A stretch of 64,000 nt of DNA from Chrysogorgia sp. JL179-B06 (GCA_035772405.1 JAYKKM010000047.1:6185501-6249500), one strand, 5' to 3'; counted from the stretch's first letter, positions 14,143 through 25,461 are shown. The notes: generated by a model not told the origin, from the letters alone. Numbers and translations: made by a program.

Positions 14143-15420
14143 AAAAAATACAGATTATAGCTGTGTTTATACTGCAAGTCTATAGGACTAACCAGGCTTA
14201 CATTTTACTGACTTTAATAGTCTAAACATTCACCACACTGGTTATAATAATCAGTGTTTATACGCTCATCTGATGGCATACTGGTCTAGCCAATGGCTTA
14301 GTGTGTTTGTGTAAACACCTTTGTCCTGTATTAGGCCTAGACAATACCAGTCCTAGGCTTGCAATGTATATATTTACACAGCTTTTGTAGGATATATACT
14401 GTATATAGATACTGTATAATTGGGTAGGTTAACACTGATCACTGTGTCAGGGGAACACATTAGGGATTAAACAACTGGTATCATCTCACTGACAACAAGC
14501 AGCTGAAGGGAATTTCATCTTGAATTAATGATATATTGGTGAAATAATTAGATTAAGCAATGTTCTTTGTTGCATATTATGGACTTTTGTCATTTCATCT
14601 TCTTGAAATGTGTTACCAGTACTTGAATACCATTGAAATACCGGTACATGTATGCATAATTATATAATATAATAAGATTATATATTAATAAAAGCAACAG
14701 AAGTCTTCTAACAGAATAAAAGGTTTATCGAGCTTATCAATATATAGTCAGGCAACACTCATTGCAAAACTAAAAAAATAGCTGATATAGAGTATACTGG
14801 TGTCTTGTAGTAAGGTGGTAAAAAATTACAGACTTTAGCTGTGTTTACATATATTGCAAGTTTATAGGACCAACCTGGCCAGCCACGACCTGGGCCTGGC
14901 TTACATTTTATTGACTTTAATAGTGTAAACATACACCATACTGGCTATAACAATCAGCATTTACGCTCATCTGATATTATGGCATATGCCCTTCTGGCCA
15001 ATGGCTTAGTGTGTCTGTTTAAAGTCACCTTTGTCCTGGATAGTAGGCCTGGACAGTGCCAGTCCTAGGCTTTCAATGTATATTTTTACACAGCTTTTGA
15101 AGGATAAATACTGTATAATGTATAATTGGGTAGGTTAACACTCGCTGTGTCAGAGGAACATGTTAGGGATTAAACAAGTGGTATCACCTCACTGACAAGA
15201 AGCTGCTGAAAGGAATTTCACCCTGAATTAATATATATATTGGTGAAATAATTAGATTAAGCAATATCGTTCTTTGTTGTATATTATGGGTTTTTGTCAT
15301 TTCATTTTTTGAAATTGTGTGACCGGTATTTGAATACCATTGAAATACTGGTACATGAATGTGCATAATTATATAATATGAATAAAAGTTAAAAGAATAA
15401 AAGAATAAAAGAATAAAAGG
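14143..15420. repeat. Tandem direct duplication (about 600 bp x 2)
   Basis: 14143-14705 and 14818-15420 are diverged direct copies. Shared landmarks include AGCTGTGTTTA, TAATAGT-TAAACAT, CAATGGCTTAGTGTGT, CAGTCCTAGGCTT-CAATGTATAT, GGGTAGGTTAACACT, TTAGGGATTAAACAA-TGGTATCA and GGTGAAATAATTAGATTAAG. Each ends with TACATG-ATG-GCATAATTATATAATAT. No coding potential was seen. Confidence 0.8.
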
Positions 15421-15473
15421 TTTATCAGGCTTATCAATTTGGTCTAGGATAAATTTAGGTATTGAATCTTTTG

Positions 15474-15607
15474 GTATCTGTTTATACTAACAATTAGACA
15501 ATAAGGAACATGCAGATTACATTATTACAGTAGGGTACATGTATCTGCTTATACTGACAATTAGACAATGAGGAACATGCAGATTACATTATTACAGTAG
15601 GGTACAT
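15474..15607. repeat. 67-bp direct duplication
   Basis: Two adjacent, nearly identical copies share AACATGCAGATTACATTATT and ACAGTAGGGTACATGTAT; the first starts with GTATCTGTTTATACTAACA, the second with GTATCTGCTTATACTGACA. The block from 15608 to 16019 that follows is AT-rich and holds no recognised gene. Confidence 0.85.
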
Positions 15608-16023
15608 GTATGTACAAGGTTATGCAGTCTCGTGAATACAATTGTACTTTGAGTAAAATTATGAGTATGCCACTGTTACTGTAAACATGCATGTTGAAAT
15701 TTATTATTAAAACCATAACTGACATAATTAACTTTAATTATGTAATATATAATTAATAAAATTATTTAAATTAATAATTATTAAAATTAATTATTAATTT
15801 CAATAATCAATAGTTTCAATAACACAATTGGTTTTTAACCCTGCCTGCGAGACAATTTAGTGTTGGCAGACTTTCCCACTTGGGTTCTGTTCAGTACACT
15901 ACCCACAAATTGCACCCCAAAAATAAGCAGTTTGAAAATCTGTTCAGTTTGGCAATATTGAAGCCTCAAACAGTAAGCGGGCGAGGGGTTGCTGCGTACA
16001 CGTATTTCTAGTTTATATTTTAA

Positions 16024-16533
16024 AGGGATATGGCAATATAAATTAACTTTGTCATTTGATAGAACTCGTAAAATGGTATAAGAAGACCTTTTACAATTTT
16101 TCTGTATCTTTCTTGGTTTTTGAAATATTTCAGATAATTAATCTACAACCCGCGATCTTGTTATAATATTGGACCTAATTAACTAGGGAATTGGTGACGT
16201 TACAAGCAGGGTAAACCTGACGAAACTACTCCATTGGTGACCGAATTTCCGCAGAAGGTTTTTTAAAATGTTGTGGGCCAATTTTCAAATGGAAATAGTG
16301 CAACACAATCGAGTTTCTGGCTCATAATGTTGGCAAGATAAAAATTTCACTTTATCTTACTTATGACGTCACATGCATATCGAAAATAATTCCAAGATGT
16401 TGGACAGCACGCTGTCTTTCGTCAAATTATTTCGAAAACCAAAAAAGATAAGGGGAAATTGTAAAAGGTCTTTTTATACCATTTCACGAGTTCTTTCAAA
16501 TGAGTTAAAGTTAATTTATATTGGCATATCCCT
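16024..16533. mobile_element. TTAA-type MITE (510 bp)
   Basis: Flanked by TTAA at 16020-16023 and 16534-16537. Long inverted ends of about 110 bp begin AGGGATATGGCAATATAAAT at the left and mirror this at the right (ATTTATATTGGCATATCCCT). The AGGG start resembles the ends of the 5783-12997 element. The sequence to the right (AAGTGAAATATTTTATCAAG) is the minisatellite unit of 5.6/13.0 kb, so this TTAA too was probably inside that repeat. Confidence 0.85.
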
Positions 16534-16537
16534 TTAA

Positions 16538-16615
16538 GTGAAATATTTTATCAAGATTTTTCTGATTCAGTATTATGGAGGGCTCAGAAGTTCTGCATGG
16601 TACCTCTATATTTCA
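16538..16615. repeat. Minisatellite unit, solitary copy
   Basis: One unit related to the arrays at 5.6 and 13.0 kb: AGTGAAATATTTTATCAAG, TCTGATTCAG, GGAGGGCTCAGAAGTTCT, GGTACCTCTATATTTCA. It directly abuts the right TTAA of the MITE at 16024-16533. Confidence 0.6.
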
Positions 16616-17254
16616 TGCGATTCTCATGGCAATATATTATGTGTACTAAGTCTTTTATATGGTTATGTTTCTGGTACAGTTTTTATGATATTTTGTATTA
16701 AATATAATACAGTATCTATTCAGCAAATTCTTCGACAATTTCAAGGAAGGTGCATTAGCAACTGACCCAAATAAGCTAAGTGCCATTTTTAATTGTAATT
16801 GACGATTTTAGCATCTGGCCACTGCAAGGAATCGTCAATGAACTCCACCAGTTTAAATATCCATCAGTTTAATGGTGTCTATGGTTGTAGCTTGGTGCAA
16901 TAAGCCTGGAAAAACTGTCGAAAAGGGAAGAGATTGCACATTCACTCACCCAAAGAGCCAATTGGAAAGGCTCTGAATAGCATCGATGGCTTCTCCTTTA
17001 TTATACTGCAATTCTACATGGATTACCAGGGCTGTAGCGGAGTATATTTAAGTGTCACTGCAGGTTGTGACACTTAGGGTGCATGCTCGCCCCGGAAAAA
17101 AATTGAAATCTCGAATCTCTGAAATGCCATGTTGTGCATTTTGGAAAAAGATTTTAAAGAATATTTTTGTCAATTTGTATATGAAACACTGATTTTAAAT
17201 TGTGGGTTCTGTCACATTTTGATAACCACCGAGTCTTATTGATATTATATATAT
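16616..17254. other. Non-coding stretch
   Basis: No gene recognised. A short frame from ATG 16881 (MVVAWCNKPGKTVEKGRDCT) is open for about 30 codons only and was not assigned. Confidence 0.35.
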
Positions 17255-17391
17255 GTTATTTACCGGTTTGGAGGTCCGTATGGAGAAATATTTCCCGAGG
17301 TCTCAAAAACGGCCCGAGGCTGCAGGCCGAGGGACGTTTTTGAGACCAAGGGTAATATTTCTCAATACGGACCGACCAAAACGGTAAATAA
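17255..17391. repeat. Palindromic repeat family, copy 1
   Basis: A near-perfect inverted repeat opens GTTATTTACCGGTTTGGAGG and closes with ACCGACCAAAACGGTAAATA. Inner arms read GAGGTCTCAAAAACGGCCCG and GGGACGTTTTTGAGACC around a CAGGCCGAGG centre. A close copy lies at 42460-42599. Related CGGTCCGTA/TACGGACCG segments continue to about 17712, so the full element may be 17255-17715. Confidence 0.8.
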
Positions 17392-17903
17392 TTTATTTAT
17401 TTTTTTCCTTAATATCCTGGCTTGTTTTTTTTGTCGTCATCAGTATTTCTAGTCAGTGGACAAAAAAGAAAAGTCTGTGCTTTTTCTTCGTCAAAGGAAG
17501 TTGAGAGTTAAGTCTCTATCCGGATAAAAATATCACTTATATGTCTTTCAATATGTTCAATCTCGTTTGAGTTAATTTTCAAATGTTTTTAGAATATTTT
17601 ACGGCTTATAAAACGCGTTTAAAACTGAAATTATGTCGAGCGGTCCGTATGGGCTCATACGTACCGCTCGTTAGCCAATCAGAAAGCAGGATTTGGTAGG
17701 ATACGGACCGGAAAAAAATAATAATTTATATTATATATTACAATCTGTCGTACTCCAGACAAGTATAACTTATTTATATGTCGGCACGTTAATTCTGCCT
17801 ATTGTTAAATTTATTGGAAAAAATTGACTGGAGTAAAATAATACCACGGCAGTGCCGTGGCGCTTGCTACGGCCCTGATTACTGCCATCGATAATTTCGC
17901 CAC

Positions 17904-18230
17904 ATGCTTCTTTTAGTTGAAGCTGTGTTTTTGCTTACAAAGTCCAGTATTCAATCATTGGAAATCAATAAAGCTGATGCGTGTCTGTCCAAATGCGTTA
18001 AAGATTTCCAGGAACTATATGGTGATGTTCATATGACTTATAATGTTCACCAGCTCCGTCATCTCACACAGACAGTAATTGACTGGCTACCCCTGCCCGC
18101 CTACTCAACCTATAATATTTATTTGAAGGCTTTAATTCTGCGTTGCTTAAGCTATTTCATAAGACACATTTCATGTGGCTTCACAAATTGCCAATTCATT
18201 TTTATTATATCGCGCACTCAATTCGATTGC
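17904..18230 (+). pseudogene. CACTA/EnSpm-type transposase C-terminal fragment (DUF4218-like)
   Basis: The frame from 17904 reads EINKADACLSKCVKDFQELY, GDVHMTYNVHQLRHLTQTV and IDWLPLPAYSTYNI, which resembles the C-terminal DUF4218-type region of EnSpm/CACTA transposases (F-x-x-L-Y-G, M-x-x-N-x-H-x-L-x-H-L, P-L-x-x-x-S). After a frame change the match continues in the frame at 18143 (LKLFHKTHFMWLHKLPIHFY). No DDE core or CACTA ends were found nearby, so this is an isolated relic. Confidence 0.55.
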
Positions 18231-18290
18231 AGCTGTCCTCTCAACAATGGTGGACCAGATGTTGTGTAATATACCTACATGTATACCTAG

Positions 18291-19260
18291 TTCAAAGGCC
18301 ATGCACCACTGAAAAAGGAAAAGAGGATGGGCAACAACACAGTTCTCTTAGGTGCTTCTTATACCTGCAATTTGTCAGTAGAAAAAAAGTACCTTGTTGG
18401 GTATTGTTATGATTTGTTATGAACTTGCAAATGGTAACTTGCTGAGTTCATAACAAAGGCTGTTGTCAAGGGAAGCGTATTTCGCTGCCAGAATTACATA
18501 CGGCACTCTCGCAGGAATAATTACATTGTGGGTCTGAAGAATGGCTAGCTGTGTTTTGCTGCTGTGTTTTGCTTTTGCAAAACCCATCAATTTGGAACAG
18601 CATTGGCTATATAACGACAATGGATGTGGTCGGTTATGCAACCACATAAGAAAAGTGCGTGAAGAAGCATCAGAAGAAGTTTAGTGATATCACAGATAAG
18701 TATGCCTCTATTCAAGGTATATGAATGAACAGGGTACGGATACATTCATTTCCAAGTTGCCAAGTTGACAGAGATTATAGTTTGTAACTAATTAATAGTT
18801 TTATAAGTATAGCTGGCCGATCATTAATGAATTGTCTCGCTTGGTTGAGCCATTTTCAACATAAACATTTGTTAAGATTTTATTGTGTGCATTTTATAAT
18901 AATACAGATTCCACAATGCATGTAGAAATATCTAAGATATACTATATTGTATTTTAGTTAGAATATTATCGCACAGTATAGGAGATTACCAGCCTTATAC
19001 TGTATGTATACTTGTGGACACATGTGCATGGATCCCATGTAGAAACATATTTCTCACATGTGAAAATATACAGCTCACATGTTGGTAACATGTGGTCACA
19101 TGTTGGCCACACGTGAACACGTGCGTATCCCATGTGGAACAGATGTGTATCCTATGTAGAATTTTCGTATAAGGGAGTAGTTTTATTAGACAAGAAGTGT
19201 TTTCGATTAAAGATGGCTGCCGCTCTATAACTTGTTGATGTAATTTTCTCACTCGAATAA
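18291..19260. other. Non-coding stretch with CACATG-rich repeat
   Basis: No gene recognised. 19010-19160 is a simple region with many CACATGT/ACATGTG words. A short inverted pair GTTATGAACTTGC / TGAGTTCATAAC lies at 18416-18470. It lies downstream of the receptor terminal exon (19268, minus strand) and could include its 3' UTR; no clear AATAAA was found on that strand close by. Confidence 0.4.
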
Positions 19261-19267
19261 TTGATTG

Positions 19268-19601
19268 TTAAGCAGACTTGGTGTCTTGCAGAGCTTGGTA
19301 GATATTTGCTTCGTCTGTCCTTTGTGAAAGGTCGAGAGCCATATAAGGGCTTTGTCCTTCAGGAGAAAACGGTTCAGCGTAAGCATGGTCAGTGCTTGTA
19401 CTATCGCCGTAATCGCCTGTTTCGTTTTTGGGGCGAATGTTCAACACTGCCTCATAATTGCTTTCTGGTGAAATTCCTTGACTTCTTTGCGAATCTTCGC
19501 GATTGTCAGATTCGTTAAATACAACATTCTCGTATACAGCATGTTTCGTTTGCTGATCGCGTCTGATGTTTTTGTCTTTTTTGTTCTTTTTAATTTTCCA
19601 C
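19268..19601 (-). CDS. Receptor gene, terminal exon: cytoplasmic tail with ITAM-like motif
   Basis: The exon begins after acceptor TTTTGTACAG and ends at TAA 19268. It opens with a basic stop-transfer run (WKIKKNKKDKNIRR) and carries several tyrosine sites: VYENV, NYEAV, AYAEP, SPYMAL and NIYQAL. The last two form YMAL-(11 residues)-YQAL, fitting the ITAM spacing YxxL-x(6-12)-YxxL, so the tail may be phosphorylated and recruit SH2-domain kinases (inference). The first base completes a codon left by the transmembrane exon at 31297-31445 (AG then G gives Arg). This supports one gene with an 11.7-kb intron that now contains a Harbinger element and a large palindromic element. No enzyme domain follows. 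Confidence 0.65.
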
Positions 19602-19984
19602 CTGTACAAAATAAGATAAAACAAAAACACATAGTTCTAAGTAACATTTAGCAACTTTGGAAAGACTGATTAGTTATTAACCGAGTGTGAGGTCTGTACG
19701 AAAAAGTATTAGACCGATCAAACGAGATTAATAAGGAATTTATTATATGGTTTTTGGCTCTTAATTTATCCTCGATTTTAATACTGTTTTGTTTTGCGAA
19801 CTGGCAGTTTAAGTTTCCATGCTTGGTTTTTCCATGACTTCATTTCTCATGCAGTGTTTGTATTCCTTTCTTAACCTGTTTTGCTAATTATGTTCTGAAG
19901 GCTGTTGTTTGTATTGTTTGTATTGTTGTTTGTATTGTCCTTAATATGTTCTTAATCTCGTTCAATTCTCATTTTTGGCTTGTC

Positions 19985-20264
19985 TTATTATTATTATGTT
20001 GGGCTTTCAAAAACCTGCGGAGAAGCTAAATAACAAGGCAAAGCATGTTTATGTATCGAGTGGTCATGATATTAAGCGTAATTCTGGTTTGTCGCGAATT
20101 GAAAGTACATACGGAACTCATGTATGGCGCCTTCTTTGAAATGCATTGCTGGTTTTAAGCTTGGAAATGTAACCGCCTGCATGGTGCTGTTAGCTGGCGA
20201 CGTTATTACAAATCCTGGGCTTGTAAAAGATGCTTGTGCCATGTATCAGCCAATTTATATATAA
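19985..20264 (+). pseudogene. LINE ORF fragment with 2A-like motif
   Basis: One frame is open from about 19990 to TAA at 20262-20264. It ends VTACMVLLAGDVITNPGLVK, and LLAGDVITNPG resembles the D-V-E-x-N-P-G core of 2A-like peptides found near the N-terminus of some CR1-like LINE ORFs. The residue after NPG is Leu rather than Pro, so ribosome skipping is not expected. An endonuclease fragment lies downstream on the same strand (21540-21780), so both may be remains of one element. Confidence 0.45.
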
Positions 20265-20893
20265 GCCTAGCATAGATAAATTTAAGTTAATGAGACAAAA
20301 CGTTTAAGTAAAAGGTAAGCTGTGCAAATGCCTCGTGAATGGGCAGGGGTCCGGAAAAGGTCTGTTTTTCAGCTGTCAACAACTCAAAGAAACCCCAGAC
20401 GGGTATAAAGGTCAGTCCCAGTTGCGATCAACATGACTCCGCACGTGCCAAACACAAGGTAACGAATAGCCTACCAATGAAGACTGGCGGGAAAACCTAC
20501 CAGTTACAATACACATATTCGTCGTGATAAGACTTCAACACGCACCATAGGAATCAGTGTGATCAAGACGCTGAGCCTCACACAATAAGCTACGTTAATC
20601 AGTAAAGTGAAATCACCACCCATCCCACCCATTCCGTGTGACAATTGATGCATTACCTGCATAAACATTACCGCTAGTGTCTGTTATTACGAACCGTGTC
20701 AAATGACTCATGGCTGACACTTTATTATCTTAATGATTATAACAATCAATTTCTTGTATATATAGCACTTTACTTTATTACTGTTTTAATAAATATCTGG
20801 TTTGGGGATGAAGTGCTCCCAAAGGTCACCCTCAACCCCATAGACTCATACGAATTGATGGAAATATAATTAGTCGAAAGTAGGAAATGCCCA
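20265..20893. other. Non-coding stretch
   Basis: No gene recognised. A short open frame at 20339-20527 has no recognisable domain. Possibly interior of the decayed LINE that flanks it. Confidence 0.3.
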
Positions 20894-21065
20894 ACTTGGG
20901 GATTATTACCCCTTGGACATTTTAGGAAAAGTCATACTTGGGGATTATTACCCCTATGACAGTCATACTTGGGGATTATTACCCCTATGACAGTCCTACT
21001 TGGGGATTATTACCCCTAGGACATTAGACTAGAGTCCTACTTGGGGATTATTACCCCTAGGACAA
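20894..21065. repeat. Short tandem repeat with palindromic core (5 units)
   Basis: Five copies of ACTTGGGGATTATTACCCCT spaced about 31-41 bp apart, joined by GGACATT / ATGACAGTC linkers. Each core contains the inverted GGGG-ATTATTA-CCCC. Confidence 0.9.
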
Positions 21066-21539
21066 CTAAGACTGTAACGTTGAGTTGTTGGGATGAGGTC
21101 TGACCACAGTTTTTACCAGTCGGAGTACTTCTCCCCGAACCCTTCTCCCACAAAACATTGTATGTGTGTCATAGCGGTTTTCTTCGTTCTCGTAATAATT
21201 GCGCATAACGCATTGGATCATTAAATAAAGGTTGTAGACGAAATCAGAGGGCTATTCAGTGTTATCCGTCGTAATTTATCCGTCGTAATATGTCTGCCAT
21301 AGTAAGGATAGAAATCGACACGGAAGGGGCTGTGTGGTGTTTATTAAGAGTAAATGGCCTAGTAAGCGGAGAAAGGATTTGGAATCTGACTCACTAGGAA
21401 TGGCCTGCATGGAGATTTGCCAATGATAGATAATGCAAAGAATACTATTTTTTGGGTTATGTACAGTATACGCCACCAATTATGGACTCTGATAAATTTC
21501 TCACAGACCTTAGGGTATACTTATTAAATTGTACTTATT

Positions 21540-21780
21540 AAATTGAGCGATGAAGCAAGCAAGGATATTATAATGGGAGATTTTAACGCTAATGTAATTG
21601 CTATACAAAACTTGCAAGGAGGTTGATGCATGAAACTCGACTCCTGCATGACTTGAATCAGTTTATTAACGAACCTACCCGCGTGACGGAACACTGAACG
21701 ACAGCTATTGATCTCCTAAATAACGCTCATAGAATTGCTTCGCATGGAGTACAATAATTTGCAATTACTCCATTGTTTTT
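21540..21780 (+). pseudogene. LINE endonuclease fragment
   Basis: Frames broken by indels still read DIIMGDFNANVI (G-D-F-N block), then RLLHDLNQFINEPTRVTEH and AIDLLNNAHRIASHGV, matching the later part of an APE endonuclease of a CR1/jockey-like LINE. It is a short 5'- and 3'-truncated relic directly followed by a SINE-like sequence. The interval 21066-21539 before it holds no recognised gene. Confidence 0.6.
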
Positions 21781-21782
21781 CC

Positions 21783-21995
21783 CATGAGTCTTGGTAGCTC
21801 AGTGGTTCAGACTCGCGCGAGTATTTGGGCTTCACGATCGTCCATGTATCGTTGGCTACTCTAAGCTCCCACATTCACTACACCAGTGTATCAATCAATC
21901 AATGAATCAATGAATGAATGAACGAATGAACGAATGAATGAATGAATGAATGAATGAATGAATGAATGAATGAATGAATGAATGAATGAATCAGT
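21783..21995 (+). mobile_element. tRNA-derived SINE with (AATG)n tail
   Basis: TTGGTAGCTCAGTGGTTCAG at about 21790-21810 resembles a tRNA D-arm / Pol III A box (TRGCNNAGYNG). It is followed by CACGATCGTCCATGTATCG and ATTCACTACACCAGTGTATC, and ends in AATCAATCAATGAATG...AATG repeats to about 21992. CGTCCATGTATC and CATTTACTACA also occur at about 36065-36100, suggesting a second copy. A clean B box is not visible in this copy. Confidence 0.6.
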
Positions 21996-22225
21996 CAGTC
22001 AATCGTAATTTATTCAACCACGTAATACAATATAATATAATAATTATGTGTAATTAGGTAATATAAGTGTATCGAACTAAGATTGTTTAAAAACTTTATA
22101 AACTGTTTTATGTTGTCCGTGCCGTATCTGGAAGACAGTTCTATAGCCGAATACTTATGCAACTCCAAAGTATTTTCACCCTGAAAGTGCCTACGATAAA
22201 TTTAGTGCATTTATGTTGGCACGAT

Positions 22226-22564
22226 TTAACATTTCTTCCTATGTGTTGAACTTCCTATGTGTTGAACATAGTAGTTCGCATCTTTTAGCTTTCTAATTTG
22301 AGTATTGTCAATATCGGTTAAAAACTGGGCTAAAGTAATCCAAGTGTGGTAAGATGCAGGCTTTATAATTATATACTGTAGTCTAATCATTATTTCGGGG
22401 TTGACTATTCTCCTTATTAAACTACGCCTTGCTGAACATTTCGCATAAGACTTTTTTAATTGGACCTTGTATTCGTGTTCCTTAAATGTTAGTTTTCCAT
22501 CAACTGTACTAGAATGTAAAAGAATCTGTAAATAATAGCTGACTTCCATTAGCAAGTTATTCAA
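22226..22564 (-). pseudogene. LINE reverse transcriptase thumb fragment
   Basis: A 112-codon open frame contains VDGKLTFKEHEYKVQLKKSY and RSLIRRIVNPEIMIRLQYII, which fits the region after the RT fingers/palm of CR1/jockey-like LINEs (L-D-x-x-L-x-F-x-x-H ... K-x-x-x-x-x-x-x-L-x-R-x). It has no start context of its own and no catalytic motifs, so it is a relic. Confidence 0.55.
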
Positions 22565-23181
22565 TTGAAGATTGTATAGTTATACGCTGAAGGACCAAGA
22601 CTCCGCATTGATCATGTACAGTACTCCAATGCAATGGGCGAAATACTCTGTGGTATAATCATGAGCGTATAATCTCATGCAAAGACAGTCTCGATAGAAA
22701 ATAATTTAAATTACTTAAGTCAAAGCAACAATTGCAAAATATTTTCGATTATTCAAATTAGCGTGCAAGTCTTTGTGTTAAACAGGATTTCAAAAAGCCA
22801 GAAAGATTAGTTGATAAATTCGGACTAACTGTATTGTATATCATTTGGTTACACATAACTTTCTCAAAAATTTCGACAGGGCTGATAGAACCGAGACAGG
22901 CCGATAATGATTTTAAACTGTTTCATAAGTTTTATTGTACACGCATGGGGTGCATAGATTGTTGCTTTTCTATTCTGTAGGACAGCGTTGAGTGGTGATT
23001 TATAAATTTTGTAACTTCCTCTGTAATTATGATGAAGGCGATATTAAATTTCAGGAGATTTTCAGAGATGTCTTGACTATAACAACATGATAATGGTTAT
23101 ATAAAAAGAACGTGTGTAAAAGGAAGACCTTTTAGGATAAAACCATTAGAGTAAAAATTATATTACATGCACAGATTTATA
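22565..23181. other. Non-coding stretch
   Basis: No gene recognised. Probably further decayed LINE sequence on the minus strand, judging from RT-like relics on both sides. Confidence 0.3.
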
Positions 23182-23391
23182 TTAGTTATTAATAATGATT
23201 AAAATATTTAAAAAGTGTCTTTTCAATTCTGGAACGTTCTTAGCTTGTCTAATGATTTCATCTAAAATATTCCACGAGTCATCATGATAGTATAGTTTTT
23301 GTTTACCCCAATTTTGATTTACTGTAGGTAAGTTATTTTGATTTTGAGTATTGTACCTATGTATGTCTCCCATGGCAGTAATTAGTATCAT
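23182..23391 (-). pseudogene. LINE reverse transcriptase C-terminal fragment
   Basis: A 69-codon frame reads HRYNTQNQNNLPTVNQNWGK, LYYHDDSWNILDEIIRQAKN and VPELKRHFLNILI. This resembles the RT tail of LINEs (Y-N-T-R ... W-N-x-L-P/x-x-I-R ... F-K-x-x-L). It lies upstream of the thumb relic at 22226-22564 on the same strand, so the two come from different copies. Confidence 0.5.
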
Positions 23392-23429
23392 ATTAGAGAT
23401 AGATAAATCCTTTAAACAACGACTATAAA

Positions 23430-23500
23430 ACGGGAATGGCTAAATGGCGTGGGGGGGGGGGGGGTCGTGGGTAAATAAAATAAAATAAAATAAAATAATT
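23430..23500. repeat. Dispersed repeat end with G-run and (TAAAA)n
   Basis: ACGACTATAAAACGGGAATG, a 14-G run, TCGTGGGTAAATAAAATAAA and further TAAAA units. A reverse-oriented relative lies at about 30275-30350 (TAAAA-type run, ACCCACGACGTACCCACCCA, CTATAAAACGACTATAG), so this is the 3' end of an interspersed repeat. The neighbouring 23501-24341 holds no recognised gene. Confidence 0.6.
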
Positions 23501-24622
23501 CTGTATTGTATCTGAACTAGCGTTTATGGCGGTGGGTTTATCTGCTTGTGAACTGCGGACAGTGTTCCTATAGACTGTGCAACGGACTGTATTCTGGACT
23601 GTATTACGGACTGATAGCGATTGAGATGAGGCGCGTGACCAGTAGTTTTGATATTTTTGTTCATTTAACAGTATAATTTGTCTCCCAATTTCTGAAGCGG
23701 CGAAACGAACGCCTGCCAAATATTTTTTATTGGTTCTTCTATATGCGAACTGTACGATAATGAAGTAATGTAATATATAATGGGACCGTTCATACGAGTG
23801 CCAGCTGTGTTCTTTACATCCAATAGGACGTGGCTTTACACCAATTTATACGGCGTTTTGGGTGAGGCGCGTGGCTTTTGTATGACGCAAACGTACCTTT
23901 TAGATGATTTATGATTATATTTATTTATACCGCGGTTGGTTGCAACTTATTAATAGAGCTGTAGTGTTCACGACAGCCGATAGACGATAGAGATGTGACT
24001 TAAGACTGACTTAAACACAGACACTATAATCGTTTTAGAAATATTGAAGCGTTTTGGAGATCATAAAACAAGCTTGGAGTGTCAAATACGCTAGTCAATC
24101 GACCGTGGTTTTATTCAAATGTTAAAATTTGTATTGCTTTCACTGCCGTCGCCGTCCTAGGTTGCCGTCGTAGATCGTAAAGTCCCTAATGTTTTTGTAA
24201 CGTACGACCAGATTAACACCTACATGTTTAATCTGGATGATTAATTGTTGTATGTGATGCAGCATTGGGGTAGAGACAAAAGTTGGTCCTTTGATAGCAC
24301 AGTCAGGTGTGCAAGATTTGTGTTTGTTAATTATTACTTACACCTGTATTCTAAAAGCTCACTTTGCACACTCACACGTAATTGTTCAAGTTAGTCACGC
24401 TCAAGTAGTGTTCAAGTGTGAGTGTGAGTGGAGTATGAGTTGTATTTTCCACTCAATGAGGGCCCACTCATGCGACTAAAATATTTGTAATTCTTATTCA
24501 AAGAGATAACTCAAGTGTGACTTGTTGGAATTTCACTCAAAGGTATTGTAAGTCGTGAGAAAGTCCTTGTCGAGAGACTAGGGTCGTATAAACTTATAAC
24601 ACACGTACGGCAAGTTGAAAGT

Positions 24623-25435
24623 ATGGCACAAAGTAGACAATATTTCTCCGAATTGGAAAGATCGCTGTTAACTGAGTTGGTTGGCAAATACAAAGATGTT
24701 CTAGAGAGCAAAATAAATGATTACAAAACAATAAAATTTAAAAATGACAAGTGGGAGACGTTAGCCGAAGAATTCAATTCGCAATCCGGTGTGACAAAGA
24801 GAGATTTCAAACAGCTGAAGAAGTGTTGGGAAAATATAAAGGCCCGCGCAAAGAAACAAATAGCAAAAGAAAGAAGAGAGACAAAATTAACTGGAGGGGG
24901 ACCGGCGACAATCAGTCAAGGGGAGGAAGCAGCAGCTGTTGCGTCAATAATTCCCGCACAAATCGAAAGTTTGGCTAATCCTTTTGACGATGATAATTGT
25001 GATTCAGGTATGCAAATCTTTTGTTCATTATATGAAATCACATAACCATCATAATGCCAAAAGTTGTTTTGCTTATTCATCACATCATTGCTTGTTTTTA
25101 GGTAACGACAATGTCCAGGATGCAGATGAGAATAATCAAGTGAAGTCAAGACACAGGAATTGCTGAAGTCTGTGGTCGATACTGCTCTGACAGCTTCATC
25201 TTCCAAAAAGCCACAAATGTCTGTGGCGCAAGTTAGTTGTTTGGAAATGCAAGCCAAACAACACGAACGTGAGATGGAAATTTTGGACATGTAATTTGAT
25301 TATACAGCACAAGAGGAAAATGGAGGTCATGAATGCAGAATTTGAATACTGGGACAAAATGACAACGAGTATAAAAACCACCACAGAACAGCCAAAGAAA
25401 ATAAATGATGAAATGAATCAAAAACATTATTTGTG
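24623..25435 (+). CDS. Harbinger-associated Myb/SANT-MADF-like DNA-binding protein
   Basis: From ATG 24623 the N-terminus forms a trihelix-like fold: SELERSLLTELVGKYKDVLE, KWETLAEEFNSQSGVT, DFKQLKKCWENIKARAKKQI, with the spaced Trp residues of Myb/SANT-like domains. It is followed by a Gly/Ala linker (GGGPATISQGEEAAAV). An intron with donor GTATGC (25008) and acceptor TTTTTAG (25101) joins DS-G to NDNVQDADENNQ. Downstream coiled parts (QELLKSVVDTALTASSSK, EMQAKQHEREMEILDM, then KRKMEVMNAEFEYWDKM) continue in shifted frames to about 25435, so one or two frame breaks are present. In Harbinger elements this partner carries the transposase to the nucleus and binds the element ends. Confidence 0.75.
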
Positions 25436-25461
25436 TTATTGAAAATTAAATAAATGGTTCA

